Of a DNA stretch of 64,000 nt, positions 13,170-26,500 are shown one piece after another (the first letter of the stretch is position 1; each line of letters begins with the position of its first letter). A program made the position numbers and the translations under genes. Source of the DNA: Aurelia coerulea (Eukaryota; Cnidaria; Scyphozoa; Semaeostomeae; Ulmaridae); assembly GCA_039566865.1 (NCBI GenBank), contig CM076949.1, positions 310,001 to 374,000 of the forward strand, in the 5' to 3' direction. Below the pieces are notes generated by a model. That model worked only from the letters and a program-made list of their open reading frames with translations, was not told the origin of the DNA and did not search any database.

Positions 13170-14282
13170 GTTTGTATAAAATTTGTAAATTTGTAAAAAA
13201 GTTGCCTTTCAGATGTTATAAACGATATATGTTGAAGTTTTAAATTATGCAATCCTAATATATTACTGTTAACGTTTGTTAAAGTATTTTTTATTCAAAA
13301 GAATTTGCTGTGGGTATATGAAGCAGAATCGGAAAAACAATTCCCCTCAAATAGAGATTTATTAATGAGACTGGACAACAGGAATGAGAAAACTTTCAGG
13401 AGGCTGCTAAATATTTAAAAAACAAAGAGGCAAAGGAGAGAATACCTAATGGGTTTGCAATAAAGCAAAAGAGTTTTGTGATTTTTTGGGAATAATAGGC
13501 ATATGCTACAGCCCTGCATTTCTGTTTGTGTCTGGAAAGAATGCAAATTGGATCTAATTTATTCTGAAAATATTGATATTTTAAAGTAACCCAAATGCAA
13601 ATTCTTTGTTCTATGTTTGTTCAGTTTTTAGTATTGTTACAGTGAATACAATATCTCGGTTTTTGTCCTGCAGATCTCTTGCATGGCATAAAGATTTTAT
13701 GTCCTTATCTCATTTTACTGCAAAGTTCAGTGCAATCCAAATAGAAACTCTACCAATGTTGGCATGGAAACTCGTAAGGCAAATTTTGTATTTGAGGCTG
13801 AAAAGATTTCCATAAATATTTGATCATCAAGTAGCTGGAGATTTTTTCCCGTTCAAATTAACCCTTCCCTGTTGTTTAGCAGTGGCACTTTTGTAGCCTA
13901 CTAGAAAACTTGTTGCAAAAGGACAATTTTTCCAAAAAAATTTGAAATATGGTCTCCTGCTTTGAGAGATTTTTTGAAGGGTAAAACTAGTTATACCGTT
14001 GATTTGTCAGTTTATGTTGAGTTGTGAGTTGTTATACTTGTAGCTTTGAATTTGTGTGTGTTGTATATGATGTTTTTTAAAGTATTTACGTTCACAATAG
14101 AGACTAATCAAAACTGGTCTTTAGACTTTCCTAAGGGAACGGAATTGATTGTTTCATTATCCAAGCTACTTTAAGCTACTCTACTTTGAAAAGGTCAAAT
14201 TTCGAAATAGATGTACATCACAGGTCTTGCGCAGATTAACAGAACATCACAAGAATGCTCAAGAATTTTCAAGGATGAGCAC

Positions 14283-14460
14283 TGGCGGAGCCATACAAAA
14301 AAAGTGAGGGGGTAAAAGTCGAAAGTTTTTCTGACGGAGTGTGTAAAAAGGTATACCCAGACATTTTCATTACATTTTTCAATTGCAATCTTGGCCAGAT
14401 TTTAAAAATGGGGGTGTATTCACCCCCTCATACCCTATCCTGGTTCCGCCACGGTTCATG
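14283..14460. mobile_element. Small inverted-repeat element
   Basis: It begins actggcggagccatac and ends cctggttccgccacggttc, so the ends are imperfect inverted repeats (GGCGGARCCA / TGGTTCCGCC). The inside has gtgagggggta and caccccctcatacc as a second inverted pair. About 180 bp and non-coding; interpreted as a non-autonomous DNA element. Confidence 0.6.
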
Positions 14461-16064
14461 AGCCATTTGAAAACTGTAAATCTTTATGAAAAAGCTAAAA
14501 TTGTTCTTGACAATTCTTAAGATTTCTCGAGAATCCTTCGGCAGCAAACCCATGTTAATTTGCGCAAGACCTTGTGCCTACTCCTTCCTTTAGCAGAAAG
14601 ATTGATATCTTATCTCTAATCGTTAACAGGAATGTAATTAAAGACTGCTTCTTTGGATCATAAGGGTTTTATACTCTTGCTCATTGTTTACCCCCTACCC
14701 CTTTCCCAAGGTTGATGATTCGAGTTCCCGCATTGTCGCACCCTGCTACATAGAGTGAGGAAAAATCGCCAACCCTCTGTAATTCCAGGGTAAAATATTC
14801 ACATGGCGTGGTCACATCTAGAGGAAAGACCAGGACACTACTTCGATAAGCTTAGCCTCTCAGTATTTTAAAAGGAATTTGGGATGGTTGGGAGAAATAA
14901 AGAGAGATAAAATGTTTAGGTGTTACACAAGCAATGAATATCTGTTTGCTATCCGGGAAGTTGGCTAGAGTCAGGAAAAGCGCTGGTTCGCTTCTGACTT
15001 CAGAGTCATCTTCCAGTTTTCAAGCAAAATCGAAAGTTGTGATTGTTCATTCATTAAGTGAAAGGAAATTCAGCATCGTTTTTCGTTGCAATTTATAATT
15101 CAACATTAATCCATACTATGTTTTCGCATGATTTCTAAATGAATAGAATTGGCGAGTTTCCTCCTCTGAGGATCTTCTCTAAGAGTGTTCATGGAGCAAA
15201 CTTTTCAATAATTCTCCGTGCAAAGCTATCAATAATTAAGGAAAAGTTGGCCAGGTTAGAAAAGAAATTCCTTTGTCACTTTGTTCAAATTCCCAGCTTA
15301 TATTCAATTTAGTTGAAAGATCGCCATATTTAAGGAGGATTGCCGCACTTCAGCCTTATAGCAGGCCATTTCAGGTTGATTTTTCCCAAGCGTTCTTCAA
15401 TATTAATGCGTGAAATAATCTGTTGATAATGGTTAGAGGCCATCTTGGCCTAGATACCTTTTCAAATAAAAGATTAACGATTGGAATTTCATTGCATATC
15501 TATGAAGCTCTGACTCAAAAAATGCCTTTAATCATAAAGAATTTCATATGAAAAGAACAACGCAAAAACACTCTCGTAAGAGTTCTGTAAATTCTTGTTC
15601 TACAGTATTTGTTTTGAAACTTCCACCGGGAAAATGTTGAAAATGATCTCATCAAGCAGTAACATTATTTTAGATTATGCATTTGCATACATTATCATAT
15701 TTATGAGGCAATGAGTGTTACGAAGCAACACGATTGGCTCACTTAATTTTTCTTTGTAAATAGAAGCTATTGTGTACCTATCTATTGTATAACATGTTGT
15801 AGATAAAGGGGTTAGTGCATTAAGAATAGTTACATTAAATAGTTAATATTAAGTGATGTTAATTGCGTTTTGTGTTTTAATGTTGATATGTTCATCTGCT
15901 TCAGTTCAGTTCCAAGAGTTATTTTTGACGCCGTCTTTTACCTTGACCCACAGGACTTCACTGAAATTCATTTCTTTTGGATTTGTTAATTTCCTCCCCA
16001 AGCAAAGATGTCGAATGATCGAGAAATTTGGCAAGTCTTATAGTGCTCATTTCCCATCAAATAG

Positions 16065-18065
16065 TAAGGTTATACCGTTTGCTACTGTCCGAAAATAGGC
16101 ACTTTTTGGACATACTGATTTTGGCCAAAAAGTAAGGCTATACCCTTTGCTATTTTCCAAAAAAAGGCCCTTTTTTGAAATACTGATTTTTGGCCTAAAA
16201 GTAAGGCTACACCCTTTGCTTTTTTCCAAAAATAGGCCCTTTTTGGAAATACCGATTTTTGGTCTAAAAGTAAGGCTATACCCTTTGGTTTTTCCAAAAA
16301 TAGGCCCTGTTTGGAAATACTGATTTTTGGCCAAAAAGTAAGGCTATACCCTTTGCTTTTTTCCAAAAATAGGCCTTTTTTGGAAATACTGATTTTTGGC
16401 CAAAAAGTAAGGCTATAGCCTTTGCTTTTTTCGAAAAATAGGCCCTTTTTGGAAATACTGATTTTTTGGCCAAAAAGTAAGGCTATACCCTTTTCTTTTT
16501 TCCAAAAATAGGCCCTTTTTGGAAATACTGATTTTTTGGCCAAAAAGTAAGGCTATACCATTTGTTTTTTTCCAAAATTAGGCCCCTTTTGGAAATACCG
16601 ATTTTTGGCCAAAAAGTAAGGCTATAGCCTTGGCTCTTTTTCGAAAAATAGGCCCTTTTTGGAAATACTGATTTTTGGCCAAAAAGTAAGGCTATACCCT
16701 TTGCTTTTTTCCAAAAATAGGCCCCTTTTGGAAATACTGATTTTTGGCCAAAAAGTAAGGCTATAGCCTTTGCTTTTTTCCAAAAATAGGCCCTTTTTCA
16801 AAATATTTATTTTTGGCCAAAAAGTAAGGCTATACCCTTTGCTTTTTTCCATAATTAGGCCCTTTTTGGAAATACTGATTTTTGGCCAAAAAGTAAGGCT
16901 ATACCCTTTGCTTTTTTCCAAAATTAGATCCTTTTTGGAAATACTGACTTTTGGTCTAAAAGTAAGGCTATACCCTTTGCTTTTTTTCCATAATTAGGCC
17001 CTTTATGGAAATACTGATTTTTGGCCAAAAAGTAAGGCTATAGCCTTTGCTTTTTTCCAAAAATAGGCCCCTTTTGGAAATACTGATTTTTGGCCAAAAA
17101 GTAAGGCTATACCCTTTGCTTTTTTCCAAAATTAGGTCCTTTTTGGAAATACTGACTTTTGGTCTAAAAGTAAGACTATACCCTTTGCTTTTTTCCAAAA
17201 ATAGGCCCTTTTTGGAAATACTGACTTTTGGCCAAAAAGTAAGGCTATACCCTTTGCTTTTTTCCAAAAATAGGCCCTTTATGGAAATACTGATTTTTGG
17301 CCAAAAAGTAAGGCTATAGCCTTGGCTCTTTTTCGAAAAATAGGCCCTTTTTGGAAATACTGATTTTTGGCCAAAAAGTAAGGCTATACCCTTTGCTTTT
17401 TTCCAAAAGTAGGCCCCTTTTGGAAATACTGATTTTTGGCCAAAAAGTAAGGCTATAGCCTTTGCTTTTTTCCAAAAATAGGCCCTTTTTCAAAATACTT
17501 ATTTTTGGCCAAAAAGTAAGGCTATACCCTTTGCTTTTTTCCATAATTAGGCCCTTTTTGGAAATACTGATTTTTGGCCAAAAAGTAAGGCTATACCCTT
17601 TGCTTTTTTCCAAAATTAGATCCTTTTTGGAAATACTGACTTTTGGTCTAAAAGTAAGGCTATACCCTTTGCTTTTTTCCATAATTAGGCCCTTTATGGA
17701 AATACTGATTTTTGGCCAAAAAGTAAGGCTATAGCCTTTGCTTTTTTCCAAAAATAGGCCCCTTTTGGAAATACTGATTTTTGGCCAAAAAGTAAGGCTA
17801 TACCCTTTGCTTTTTTCCAAAATTAGGTCCTTTTTGGAAATACTGACTTTTGGTCTAAAAGTAAGGCTATACCCTTTGCTTTTTTCCAAAAATAGGCCCT
17901 TTTTGGAAATACTGACTTTTGGTCTAAAAGTAAGGCTATACCCTTTGCTTTTTTCCAAAATTAGGCCCTTTTTGGAAATACAGATTTTTGATCAAAACTT
18001 AAGGCTATACCCTTAGCTTTCTTTCAAAAACAGGCCCCTGCAAGGCCCTTAGCCTTTTTCCAAAA
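16065..18065. repeat. 69-bp minisatellite, about 29 units, with higher-order duplication
   Basis: About 2 kb of head-to-tail repeats with a unit near 69 bp. Constant parts are GGCCAAAAAGTAAGGCTATA, CCCTTTGCTTTTTTCC, AAAATAGGCCC and TTTTTGGAAATACTGA. Variants include TATAGCCTTGGCTCTTTTTCG, a ggtctaaaagtaagg form and an ataattagg form. Because 69 is 23 codons, open frames run through it on both strands, reading for example SKGYSLTFWPKISISKKG on the minus strand. Variant order repeats at an offset of about 691-692 bp (16621 matches 17313; 16941 matches 17633; 17041 matches 17732), so a ten-unit block is duplicated in tandem. The last units before 18065 are degraded. No evidence that it is translated. 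Confidence 0.95.
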
Positions 18066-20570
18066 ACAGGCCGTTTTTGGCCTGTATGTCAAAGCAGACA
18101 GAGACAAGGAGAGAGACAGACATCGTTCGTTTCACAATATAAAATTCAGTCTATAGGATACTATAATAAAAATTAGCTACGTAGAGAAAGCATAATACAT
18201 GTATCGTACACAAAGCAACCAAAAACAACAAAAAGAAGTTCCTTACTAACCAAAGGCTAGGAAGGGATGGTTGGTATTGATCGGTTGTAGCTTAGGAATT
18301 GTATGGAAAGTAATTTTTATCTGCAATTGAAGTATTGAGATATTGCAATTTTGGAAATCAAGTATTTAGCAAACGAATTCAGCTGTTGAGGCAAGGAACA
18401 GTGGCACTTCATATTTTAGCATAAAATCCACCTGTATTTGAGCAGTTTTATCGGCTGCTTTATGTTCCTTCATTCTGTAAAAATGCCGTACTTTTTTCAA
18501 AACTGACGTAAGAGATTCCTTGCAATAGGCCTAAACTAGGATACTGACGTAGTTGCTTTGTGACGAGGCCGGAGAAGACGCCCAACGATTGCTATAGGTA
18601 ACCAATTAAACACCTTGGAACTTTTGAAAGTTTCTTTCGCGCCCATTTGCGTTTTCATTCACAATTTCATTCACATTTGGCCTACCCCTTTGTTTTCATC
18701 GTATTTCGGCACGTGACACCAGCTCGCTCTAGCGATCAAAAAACCACACAGAAGTCAAGTAAATTAACTCAAGTAAATACAACGAATATGAAAACATTTC
18801 AAAGCAAAAATTTACTCAAATTGAGCTGACAAATGCGAAAACTCTACAAGGCCAATCTCGATCATAGTGAGATTCAACATTGAGTTTTAGTTACATTCTA
18901 GATTCTATCATAAACGACCTACATTGCTACGAGGTTGCAATCTCAATCACGATATAAACAAGATTATTAAGATTACGGTGTAGTTTAACTTAGATTTGCT
19001 TGGATCAGCAACCTGGATCATTCCAGGTTCAGCAAGAGAACGATTTCATAGCATATCATTCTCCAGGTACCTTTTATCAAAGACCTGTACACAAAGTAGT
19101 TTAATAGAAAATTCTAATGGGCAACTCTTTCTGGCAAATGATGGAAAATCGAGTTCGATCTTGACAGATAATAATCCTCCTAGTTATTCTAAAAAAGAAT
19201 GTTAACCGAACAATATTTTGATACAATACATTAAAGGTCTATTGCGCCAAAGATGGGTGTCAAGGAAGTTTTTAACATGATCCTTTGCGATTCACAGAAA
19301 ACCAACTAATTAAATCAATAAAAATTCTTTGATACGCAAAGGATCATGGTAAAAAATGTCCTGACGTCATCATTAGCACGATCGAACATTGTTCAGACTT
19401 CGAATGTCAACAAACCACGAGACTGAACCGCTCAGTAAAGATCTGTTCGGTGGATTGCATTTAAGCCAAGGCCAAGATTTCAAACCAACCCTCATTCAAA
19501 TTATTTCGAAATTATCCAGTTAGATAGATCGTAGGTTAGATTGATATTTACTGCTTAGATTACAATGTTAAATTTTTCTATATACAGTTAGACAAAGTGT
19601 ACTTTACAATTATCTTGTAATCATACCAGCTAAAACTATTTCACTGTTATCTGTTAAGATGCAAGTTAAACAGGGTTAAATACAAATTCTACATTAGCAT
19701 CAAAGTTAACGTTATTTTCCTTTCAATGGTGAATGGCACAAACAATTCCTACTGTGTAGACCCTTTAGCCATTCTACAGCCTGGATTGAAAGATCTTTTC
19801 TACATTTTTATACGATAGAGATCGATTGCGTGGCGTCAGAGCTCTTACCACTGTTGTGCACATTCGAATTAAGGGAAGAAACTTTCGCAGGAAAAAACTT
19901 TGGCGAGGTGGAAAAACGCAACATTGTTGGAACTAACTTTCGCGAATCGGTCAAAATGGGAAATTTCGTGGGAATAAACTTTCGCGAATGAGGTTTCTTA
20001 TCAAATTTTGTGATGTCTCATATGTTCCTAAACCCTTCAATTTCTCTTCCAAGTCTTCCATATCTATGCTTGTTATTGTTAAACAAGATCATGTAGAATT
20101 TCCTTGCATTTTTGTAGACAAACAACTGCAAATCAGATGACGTATATAAGTAGTCCTAGTACTTGACTGTATAGATATTTGATTCCATATTTTTGGAAAA
20201 TATCGCGGGAATAAACTTTCGCGAAATATCCTTCGAATCAGGTTCATGTTTAGAATAGCTAAAGGTCTATTGCTTTGCAACCAATCAAAATCAACTGCTT
20301 TCTCACATCCAACTACGTTAATAACACGATGCGTAAATTGATTTTCAAAACATCACATTCAATCTGTTCTCTGCAAATGGATATTTGTATCAATCCAATT
20401 CAATATACTTCTCTCGCTTACCTCGATATCCCAATGTTAAAAATCTCTTCAATGATACTTTAGCAACATGTCAGCTTCAGTATTGCCTCATTAGGTATGC
20501 ATGCATTTGGACAAATGCGACATGCAGGATGAATTTCTGTTGTGAATACACAAATCGTTGATATTCCACC
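18066..20570. other. Intergenic stretch between minisatellite and ZDHHC
   Basis: No gene is supported here. It lies beyond the ZDHHC stop, so its right end is probably that gene's 3' UTR. At about 19230-19375 is a small foldback (acatgatcctttgcg / cgcaaaggatcatg); similar CCATGATC-ended pieces occur near 39350-39475 and 59490-59645. The family A element at 19757-20269 takes up most of the rest. Confidence 0.5.
19757..20269. mobile_element. MITE family A, copy 2, enlarged by an internal insertion
   Basis: It starts tagaccctttagccattcta and ends agaatagctaaaggtcta, the family A termini with TA at both ends. The normal element is about 195 bp; this one is 513 bp. The extra roughly 340 bp (about 19875-20230) contains four copies of an AACTTTCGCGAA-type motif, at about 19880, 19945, 19975 and 20215. 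It looks like a second element inserted in the first. Confidence 0.7.
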
Positions 20571-23500
20571 TTAAACGGTAACTTCATATGTGCGAACAAC
20601 TCTCGTTTTACTAGAGTTGCTTGAGGGTCCTGCATTCCCGAATCCTGTTCCATTTCCTTCATGCTTTGGCGCCATGTTTTGATTGTCAGTCCACCCTTTC
20701 GGCGTCGAATTTGACTAAAGGACAAGGAAAAGAAATTTAGATAACACACCAGGTAAGACTGTCAAGGCGAAGAAAGGCTGAGTAAGAAGAGTTCGAGACA
20801 GAAAATTTGCATTTTATTCGAAGTCAAGGGAATATATGCTTCTCGTGCTCTCGTGCAGTAACGGGAACAGTGTATACGAATTGAATTGACACCGTTTTCG
20901 TTACTGTGTGGGTAAGATTTGGAGCCAATAATGGAAAATTTGCAACTTTTATCAAGGTCAGGGGGAAATGTGTCTCTCTTGCAGCAACGGGGAAAAGTGT
21001 ATACACCGTTCCCGTTCAGGATGAGTAAGATTTTGAGCCAATGATGGAAAAATTGTTAGTTTCCTCGAGGCCAAGGGAAAATGTGCTTCTCGTGCAGGTG
21101 TACCACACAGTGACCCATCAATCTGCACCTTCAAGCCAAATATGTGCGTACGTTGTTTGGGAGAAAATACAGCCCATACATTTTGTTGGGTCCAGTCCCT
21201 TCCCGGTTTCCGCGTGCTACTCACGTCACCCTTATTGTCTCTTACACTCGTTCTCAGGCTTCGCATATATACAGTTAAGCCCGAAATCATTCATACCTAT
21301 GCCAAATTTGGAGTATTTTCAATTGTTATATTTGCTAACCAATGCACAAGATATTTCATTCCTTGAAATGTCTCTTGTAGCACTTGTTTCAGCCTTTTAT
21401 CACATTCTTACGAAACTTCAGCCACAGTAAAATAGGTGCTCAAATAGAACGTTGCAAAATACTCAGAATTTGGCATAGGTATGAATAATTTCGGGCTTTA
21501 GCTGTACATATGTCACCACGCGTGCGAGTCAGTTGAAGATTAAGTTGATGGAGTTGATTAAGATGACGTTGAAGTTTAAATATGTGAAGTAAAGAATTGA
21601 CGAGATGGGTTAGATCTATTTATGTAAATAGTTTATTTTGTTTTGTTTGGTTCATAAAAAGCCACTAAATAATAACTTACGGTGTTATTTTCAGAAGGCG
21701 ATTTCATTTCTATAGCAATATCTCTCGTTGATGTAGCACTTGAATTCTCATTGAAAACCTTTTTGGTCTTGATTTCTGGAAGCTTATAACCAACAAACCT
21801 GAAAATGGACAGACAACCTTCAGTATATAGATTTAGTTAAAGATTCTTATACACTGCTATCGTATGCTGGGTCAACCACATTTGTTTCCACATTTGAAAA
21901 TTCATAGCACCATGGGTACTTGGACTGGAATGATTCGAATTCTACTTGACAGCGTATATATTGAAGGGCTTTTGCAACTTTTGTCGCGTTTTTATGAGCA
22001 CTGGAAATATAGAGTACGTAAAATCGACTTTAAATTTTATGATTTTGAAATGCCTGAAGGAGGCCTAAAACACTTGATCGAACTGTAAAGAAGTTCCTCA
22101 CACAGAACAACAAAGAAAGTACACTTTTCAAGGCTGAGAGACATCTTTGGCAGTCTTATTGCCATGGGATTCAAAAACTTCAATGTTTATTTGAAAGTCT
22201 AATTTCCATAACTCCTACGAGAGGTGAAATGACATTGCATTTTGTTGTGTGTGAGGAGATTCCTTACGAATTGATCAAATGTTTTGGCCCTTTTTTCAGG
22301 CATTTTGCAACCGAGAAATTTCTTTCAAGTTGAATTTACTTATATCTTCAGTGCTCCTAAATGTGCGAGAAAAATAACAAAATACTTTGGTGGTCTTTCG
22401 GCTTTAACTAAAACTTAAATCATTCAAAGCAGTGAAGTACCGTTGGTGCTACGAATTTTCGAAAATGAGAATTTTTTCTGGCTCACCGGGTATTTACTCT
22501 AAAAAATCGATGACATCGATGCTGCGAATCTTATAAGTTAGAAAATGCTTCAATAGAACTTTCATTGCTCTACAAAAGAGTCCAGATCGATCCATAATTT
22601 AATTTATTTTGTACAAATCTGAGGAATTTTCGAATGCGTCCACGACAATAAAATCTATAAAAATCTCGCTCGATCCAGACTCTCTTAGAAAATAGCTCAA
22701 AGGTAAAGTCAGAGTCAACGGATAATGTTGACAACAAACACACTGAAATGAAAAGAGGAAAGAAAATCCCACAAGGAATAAACGAAATATAAAAAAACAA
22801 CATACCGAGGGCTATGAGTTCCACATAAAATTGAACAACAATTTTTAAAACAACCATTATCAAATGGATTATGGCCACTTCCAAATTTCCCAGTTACCTG
22901 AAAATTAAACAAAATAAATATTTAGGATAACGAATTACAAAAACATTGTCAGCAGATTGCAAGAAATATAACGTCATCAATCAACATATGGCATTAAAAG
23001 CAGTGAAATCATTGCTATTGCAAAGATGATCAGAAAGCAGGAAGGTAATCCTTTTATATACCGGGTGAGCCAGAAAAAAGTTCCCACTTTTGAAAATTCA
23101 TAGCATCAAGAGTACTAGATGGATTGGAATGAATCAATATTTGCTTGACAGCGAAAAGATCAAAGTATTTTTGTGATCTTTCTCGCCTCCTTACGAGCAT
23201 TGGAAAAATTGCTAAATTTAAGCTTACAAAACTTGATGGTTGCAAAATGACTGAAAAAGGCCTAAAATGCTTGATCAAATCATAAAGGACTCCTCGCTCA
23301 GAACAACAGAGAAAATGCAATTTCTCATGGGTGAGAGATATCGTCTGCACATCTATTGCCATGGGATTGAAAATCTTTAGTATCTGTTTGAGAATCAATT
23401 TCTTGTAACTCTTGAGAGAGGTGAAACGCATGTGCGTATTGTTCTGTGTGAGGAGAGTCCAATCGATTTGATCAAGTGTTTTAGGCCTTTTTCCGTCATT

Positions 23501-26500
23501 TTGTAATTTTTGTAAAGTTGAATTTACTTATATTTGCAGTTCTCGTAAGAAGACGAGAAAAATACTTTGATCTTATGGCTTTCAACTAGAATTTTAATCC
23601 TTCAAATCCATGAAGTACTTGTGGTGCTACGAATTTTAGAAAGTGGGAACTTTTTTCTGGCACACCCGGTATATTTTGTGATCATCCCAGAAGGAGAGCA
23701 TTTAACTCCTTATTAGTTAACAGGTATGTGCCGCAGAACAGGGTATTGTTTTCAGCAATATTACTCCCAAATAGTATATCCATTTTCTTAAATGGTGCTT
23801 CCAAAAGGGTACACAAGTTTCAAATGCAGCACACACCTGCGTATAAGAGGGCATAATCTTGCGAGTCAGCCTTATGCAATGAATACAATAGATTGCCTCC
23901 TATAGATTTGGGTAGACTGATGATATGGTCGTAGTTATCGCTATTGAAATACTGCCGGACGCTCCTAACTACAGTAAGAGCGGTCTCGGTCTGGCGTAAT
24001 AGTCTCGTTTTGGATAGCGATTACTGGGACTCATCGTAATCAGTCTAAGATTTGGGCCTAATTAGAAAATTCAGCCTTTAGGCTTTTAATTGACTAGTTT
24101 CTTATTCGCGGGTGTTTACTGTAATTGCTTGCTTACAGGATTTTGATCGGGAATTTTCAATACATACAATCTTTCTCTTTCTTTCTTGCTGATTCGCTCC
24201 CAGACAGGGCAAGGAATTTGAAAAAATTATAGGGGTAAGAATCTCTTTACCCCAGTGGCACACCCCTGTATATTTAAGGGTCTAGTGCCACTGGGATGAT
24301 CAACATCATACGCACGATCTCTTCCCTGTTTTGAGGATTTTGTCTTCCAACTTCAACAAGTTTTCAATTGTGTTATACTGATATGTTTAATAAAATTAGT
24401 TAATTATGAATTGATCAAAGAAATCAAATATCTGAAGTACCTGTTCGTTTGTTGTTCTCGCCATGGCAACCAATCCCATGTGAAAACCAGTGAGACCAAA
24501 AACAGGGATCGCCGCAAGGCCACTTATTATGATTATTATTATACTAAAATATTGTCAAGGAAATTTTTCTGAAGAAAAATAAAAAATTATCTATCAACGA
24601 ATGCAAATAGCAATAATTGAATTGAATTGAATTCTTTACGAAAGTGCCGGATGATGAGCAAAAAGTTGGATAATGCATTGGCCTGCTTATTATCCATACT
24701 CTAACTTAAAATATTACTGTGCTCTGAGTACACTCCAAGTATATTACACGAACTACATTTGTCCACAAGAAATTAAGAAGTAAATTTCGTAAAATGATCA
24801 AATTTTGAGTACCCAGACTTTCTTACGAGATTCTTAAAGGCTACATAAAAATCTTCAGGTTTCCTACCTGTGCCTTGGGAATATTTCAAAACAAAGTATT
24901 CTGAAGCCTTCCCAATGTTTAGACATTACTCAAGTACCTTCCAACTGCAGTGATACATGAAACAAGTGAAAATGAAGCAAAAACATGCAAATGATTTCCT
25001 TTGTCAAAGTAAATACAGTAGTTCCTTAAGTTACATTTTGACTGGGGTTTCTTAATTCTATTGGCGATTTGAGAGTGGAGTTTCTCAGACAGTTTTTTCT
25101 GAAAATATATGTGAAATGAAATATGATGAAAATAGCAAGATTTTACAATGACATTCTGATGACAGAAAAATTTGAAAGGATACGGGACAACAATGTTTCC
25201 TTTTCCACTGAGTATGAACAAAACTGTGAGAGTGACGATGGATATGATATGTATTGAAAGTGTAAATATAAAGTAGAAGAAATATCTGTAATTTCTTTTG
25301 CCAATGCAATTATCAACCCAAGGACAATGATGATCAAATATCTACAAATGAAAAGAATGCCATTTATTATGAACTGAAACTGAAATTTTCATCACACGTA
25401 AATGTTTTGCTTATTTCTTCTTGAATCAAAAAGATTCATCTTCTAAACTAGACTGACTACATGTTCGTAGTTATCACTATTGACAGACTGATGGACACTA
25501 AAACTACGACTCGTGGACTTTCACATTGAAAATTAAGTTGAAATAAATTATTGCCCTCAATTTCATGTCTGGATATGGAAACCATAGCAACACTATATGA
25601 AAAGCTGAGTGCTGCAGGCAATGGTGAGCCTAAGTTGCCAGCTCAAGCCTCGGATGCTAAAACAATAAGAAACATAAAACTTGCTGTGTTGCAGAGAACA
25701 AAATTGAACTATATCTCATTGTCCTCAAATTTATATTGCAAAAACGAACTCTACTTCTTGAAAGAGCAAGCTGCGAATGGAAAAGAGCATTTGATTTACA
25801 GACAGCGACTTACCTCTACACAATTATTACAAACACTGCAATGTGAACATCTTGGAGGTCGATAAAATCTACAAGTTTCACACCATTTCATTTTGACTGT
25901 TATTCCTTGAATCTCTACATTTTTGTACAAAGGTTGACGAAAATCGTCATCTTCATGATCTGATTCTATAACTGAAAAAAGAAAGATGGCATTATTACCA
26001 GGTAAAATAAATACTTGATTGAATGAAAGAACAAAGTAATGAGCTCTAGTCACGATATGGGCATTGAACCCAAGCAACTAAAAGATCGTTTGTATAGTAA
26101 AGGCATTGCACACTTTAGCATGACAAAAATTCCAATTTTGCACACAAAAACATGGTTTGCTTGCCTAAGAATCCTCCAGACTCATAAAAATCCTTGTTTG
26201 GAAGATTTACATTCTTTCATATGGCTCAAAAAATCTTACAATAATGTAAAGAATGCTTTAAAATTCTCATGAATTCTTGAGAATTCCAGCATTCTTTTTT
26301 TGTTAATGTGTGCAAGGACTGTAATGTAACTAAATGCTTTAAAGAATGTCTATACCTCTTGGTAGGATGCCAGGATCACGAAAAGTTGCATGAGCAAACA
26401 TGGCAAGGACAAAAAATGTCAATATTCCTTCATAAATGATGACAACTATTGATATTTCACTGATGACATATGGTCCCCTGAAAAAAGAAGAAAATAGTTG

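Larger units (their letters stand above)
12593..16060. other. YPEL 3' flank without a recognised gene
   Basis: The first part is probably YPEL 3' UTR. The remainder shows no protein family, tRNA or rRNA. One small TIR element sits at 14283-14460. Open frames such as 13606-13815 and 15853-16098 are short, hydrophobic or low-complexity, and lack splice support. Confidence 0.5.

Noticed and set aside
16047..18016. Long open frames on both strands through the 69-bp repeat
   Set aside because: They follow only from a repeat period divisible by three; many start mid-repeat and none has flanking gene structure.
16065..18065. CRISPR-like array of regular repeats
   Set aside because: Whole units are repeated with no unique spacers, and the surroundings are eukaryotic genes.
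22570..23431. Minus-strand open frames of 104 and 125 codons
   Set aside because: They lie over MITE A and foldback B sequence and a ZDHHC exon in the wrong frame.
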